Source of the DNA: JBGPYM01 sp041493205
GTDB lineage: Bacteria; Bacteroidota; Ignavibacteria; UBA10030; UBA6906
Direction: 5' to 3'
Assembly: GCA_041493205.1 (NCBI GenBank)
Contig: JBGPYM010000043.1
Location: 1-15,797, forward strand
Length of the DNA: 15,797 nt
The notes under the pieces were generated by a model. That model searched no databases, was not told the DNA's origin, and was given only the letters and a program-made list of their open reading frames with translations. The position numbers and the translations under genes were made by a program. Shown here piece by piece: positions 14,389-15,797 of the stretch. How positions within the stretch are numbered: position 1 is the stretch's first letter; each line of letters opens with the position of its first letter.

Positions 14389-15444
14389 ATGCCAAGGAAA
14401 CCCGCCGTAGGCCCGACCCCTTCGCGAAAAAAGGAGCACGTGGCCATCATCCTGAACAAGAACGTGGCGTTCCGCGGGAAGTCGACCGGATTGGAGTTTT
14501 TTGAGTTTGTGCACAATGCCCTTCCCGAGCTGAACCTCGCGGATGTGGACACCCGGACCACGTTTCTGGGGCGGGAGCTCGACCTTCCGTTGATGATCTC
14601 GTGCATGACCGGAGGGTATGCCGACGCGCTGACGATCAACCGGCAGCTTGCGGAGGTGTGCGAGGAGCGGCGGATCGCGATGGGAGTCGGGAGCCAGCGG
14701 CAGGCGCTGGAAGACAGGCAGTATCACCGCACGTTCAGCGTTGTCCGGGAGGTTGCGCGGACGATCCCGGTGGTCGGAAACATCGGGGCCGCGGAAGTGG
14801 CCCGGATGCGCGATCCATCCGGCCCGCAGAGACTGGTGGACCTGGTCCGCGCGGACGGTTTTGCGGTCCATCTCAATCCGCTCCAGGAATTTTTGCAGCC
14901 TGAAGGGAATCCCGGGTTCCGCGGTGTTCTGGACGGGATCCGGCTGCTCGTCCGCTCACTTCCGGTCCCGGTAATTGCAAAGGAAATCGGCGCAGGGCTT
15001 TCTGCGGACGTTGTCCGCCGCCTCCTCGAGGCGGGTGTACGCCACATCGACGTCGCCGGCGCGGGCGGCACGAGTTGGGCGGGGGTCGAAACGCTCCGGC
15101 GAAAAAAGCCCGGCGGGGCGGAGCAATTCTGGGACTGGGGCATTCCGACGGCGGACGCCCTCCGGAGCGCGGCCGCACTCAGAAAGGACGGGCATGCGTT
15201 CACGCTCATCGCCTCCGGCGGCGTCACCACGGGGCTTGAGGCCGCGAAATGCCTTGCGCTGGGGGCGGACATGACGGCATCAGCGCGCCCCATGCTTGCG
15301 GCTCTTCACAGAGGGGGGAAACGGGAACTCCGAAAGCTCATCGACGCATGGGCATTCGAGCTGCGCGGGGCGATGTTTCTCACCGGGAGCGCGCACATTA
15401 CCGACCTCCGGTCGGCACCTCTGGCCCCCCTCCGGCCCGCATGA
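14389..15444 (+). CDS. fni: Type 2 isopentenyl-diphosphate delta-isomerase (FMN-dependent)
   Basis: Interconverts isopentenyl and dimethylallyl diphosphate using reduced FMN, supplying both C5 units. The length of 351 residues is normal. Motifs: SRKKEH at 12-17, LPLMISCMTGGYADA at 67-80, MGVGSQRQALED at 98-109, HLNPLQE with QPEG at 161-173, KEIGAG at 198-203, DVAGAGGTSW at 221-230, FWDWGIPT, and ASGGVTTG near the C-terminus for FMN phosphate binding. The start at 14389 gives a usual N-terminus; in-frame upstream ATG codons (for example 14332) would add unrelated sequence. No strong Shine-Dalgarno is seen. Its stop overlaps the start of the prenyl synthase gene. Confidence 0.95.
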   Translation: MPRKPAVGPTPSRKKEHVAIILNKNVAFRGKSTGLEFFEFVHNALPELNLADVDTRTTFLGRELDLPLMISCMTGGYADALTINRQLAEVCEERRIAMGVGSQRQALEDRQYHRTFSVVREVARTIPVVGNIGAAEVARMRDPSGPQRLVDLVRADGFAVHLNPLQEFLQPEGNPGFRGVLDGIRLLVRSLPVPVIAKEIGAGLSADVVRRLLEAGVRHIDVAGAGGTSWAGVETLRRKKPGGAEQFWDWGIPTADALRSAAALRKDGHAFTLIASGGVTTGLEAAKCLALGADMTASARPMLAALHRGGKRELRKLIDAWAFELRGAMFLTGSAHITDLRSAPLAPLRPA

Positions 15445-15797
15445 TGACCGACGCATCCCTTCACCGCATCGCGCTCCTCCGTGCACGAACCGACAGGCGG
15501 ATCGCCGGTCTCACCTTCGGGGGATCCGCGCGGGACCTGCGTGACGGCTGCCGGTACGTGATGCACGGCGGCGGCAAGCGCATCCGTTCCACGCTGCTCA
15601 TCCTTTCCTGCGAGGCTGTCGGCGGCGCCGCCGGACAGGCGATGGATGCCGCCGTCGCGGTCGAGATGATGCACAATTTCACGCTTGTGCATGATGACAT
15701 CATGGACAACGCTGATGCCCGCAGGGGGCGGCCGACGGTGCACAAGAAATGGGATCCGAGCACCGCGCTCCTCGTAGGCGACGTCCTGCTGGGCGAG
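15441..15797 (+). CDS. Polyprenyl diphosphate synthase, N-terminal part (3' end outside window)
   Basis: Condenses IPP onto allylic diphosphates to make polyprenyl chains (quinone tails or carotenoid/undecaprenyl precursors). 119 residues are visible. Diagnostic features: HGGGKRIRSTLLIL at about 42-55, which binds IPP, and the first aspartate-rich motif LVHDDIMDNADARRGRPTVH (DDxxD at DDIMD). The second motif and chain-length determining residues beyond the window are missing, so the product length cannot be predicted. The start ATGATG overlaps the fni stop, so it could begin at 15441 or 15444. The overlap means coupled translation with fni and a direct supply of its substrates. Confidence 0.93.
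   Translation, partial: MMTDASLHRIALLRARTDRRIAGLTFGGSARDLRDGCRYVMHGGGKRIRSTLLILSCEAVGGAAGQAMDAAVAVEMMHNFTLVHDDIMDNADARRGRPTVHKKWDPSTALLVGDVLLGE

Overview
The window is a GC-rich bacterial chromosome segment with tightly packed housekeeping and fermentative genes. The most likely source is an uncultured member of the Bacteroidota/Ignavibacteriota (FCB) lineage. Supporting signs are a secreted lamin-tail protein with a FlgD/T9SS-like C-terminal domain, a type 2 isopentenyl diphosphate isomerase, a ptb-buk pair and a short Thermotoga/archaeal-type S-adenosylhomocysteine hydrolase. This placement is an inference; there is no rRNA in the window. Many long antisense reading frames are by-products of the high GC content and were discarded.

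Layout. (1) 1-4934, plus strand: the 3' end of hypF, then hypC, hypD and hypE ([NiFe]-hydrogenase cofactor assembly), running directly into buk and ptb (butyrate kinase and phosphate butyryltransferase) with gaps or overlaps of a few bases. This suggests hydrogen metabolism coupled to ATP formation from acyl-CoA. (2) 4964-6262, minus strand: an exported amidohydrolase. (3) 6263-6601: a divergent intergenic region filled with hairpin repeats. (4) 6602-8153, plus strand: an exported thioredoxin-fold protein and a GNAT acetyltransferase. (5) 8154-10681: two stand-alone receiver-domain response regulators on the plus strand, flanking a convergent/divergent minus-strand secreted lamin-tail protein. 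(6) 10755-14240, minus strand: a sugar-phosphate nucleotidyltransferase, metK and ahcY, i.e. synthesis of SAM and recycling of SAH. (7) 14389-15797, plus strand: fni and the start of a polyprenyl diphosphate synthase, i.e. isoprenoid chain building.

The most unusual element is not a gene. It is a dispersed family of about 35-bp hairpin repeats found at four intergenic sites (427-463, 6286-6506, 8699-8764, 10222-10300). The flanks are conserved (GAARAGCC on the left, a CTACTAC-like right side) while the two stem arms change together between copies. One site supplies the stop codon of the lamin-tail gene. Another would form the 5' leader of a response regulator transcribed from a near-consensus promoter. 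Apart from this family the window is fairly ordinary; I see no defence system, CRISPR array, tRNA, rRNA or transposase.
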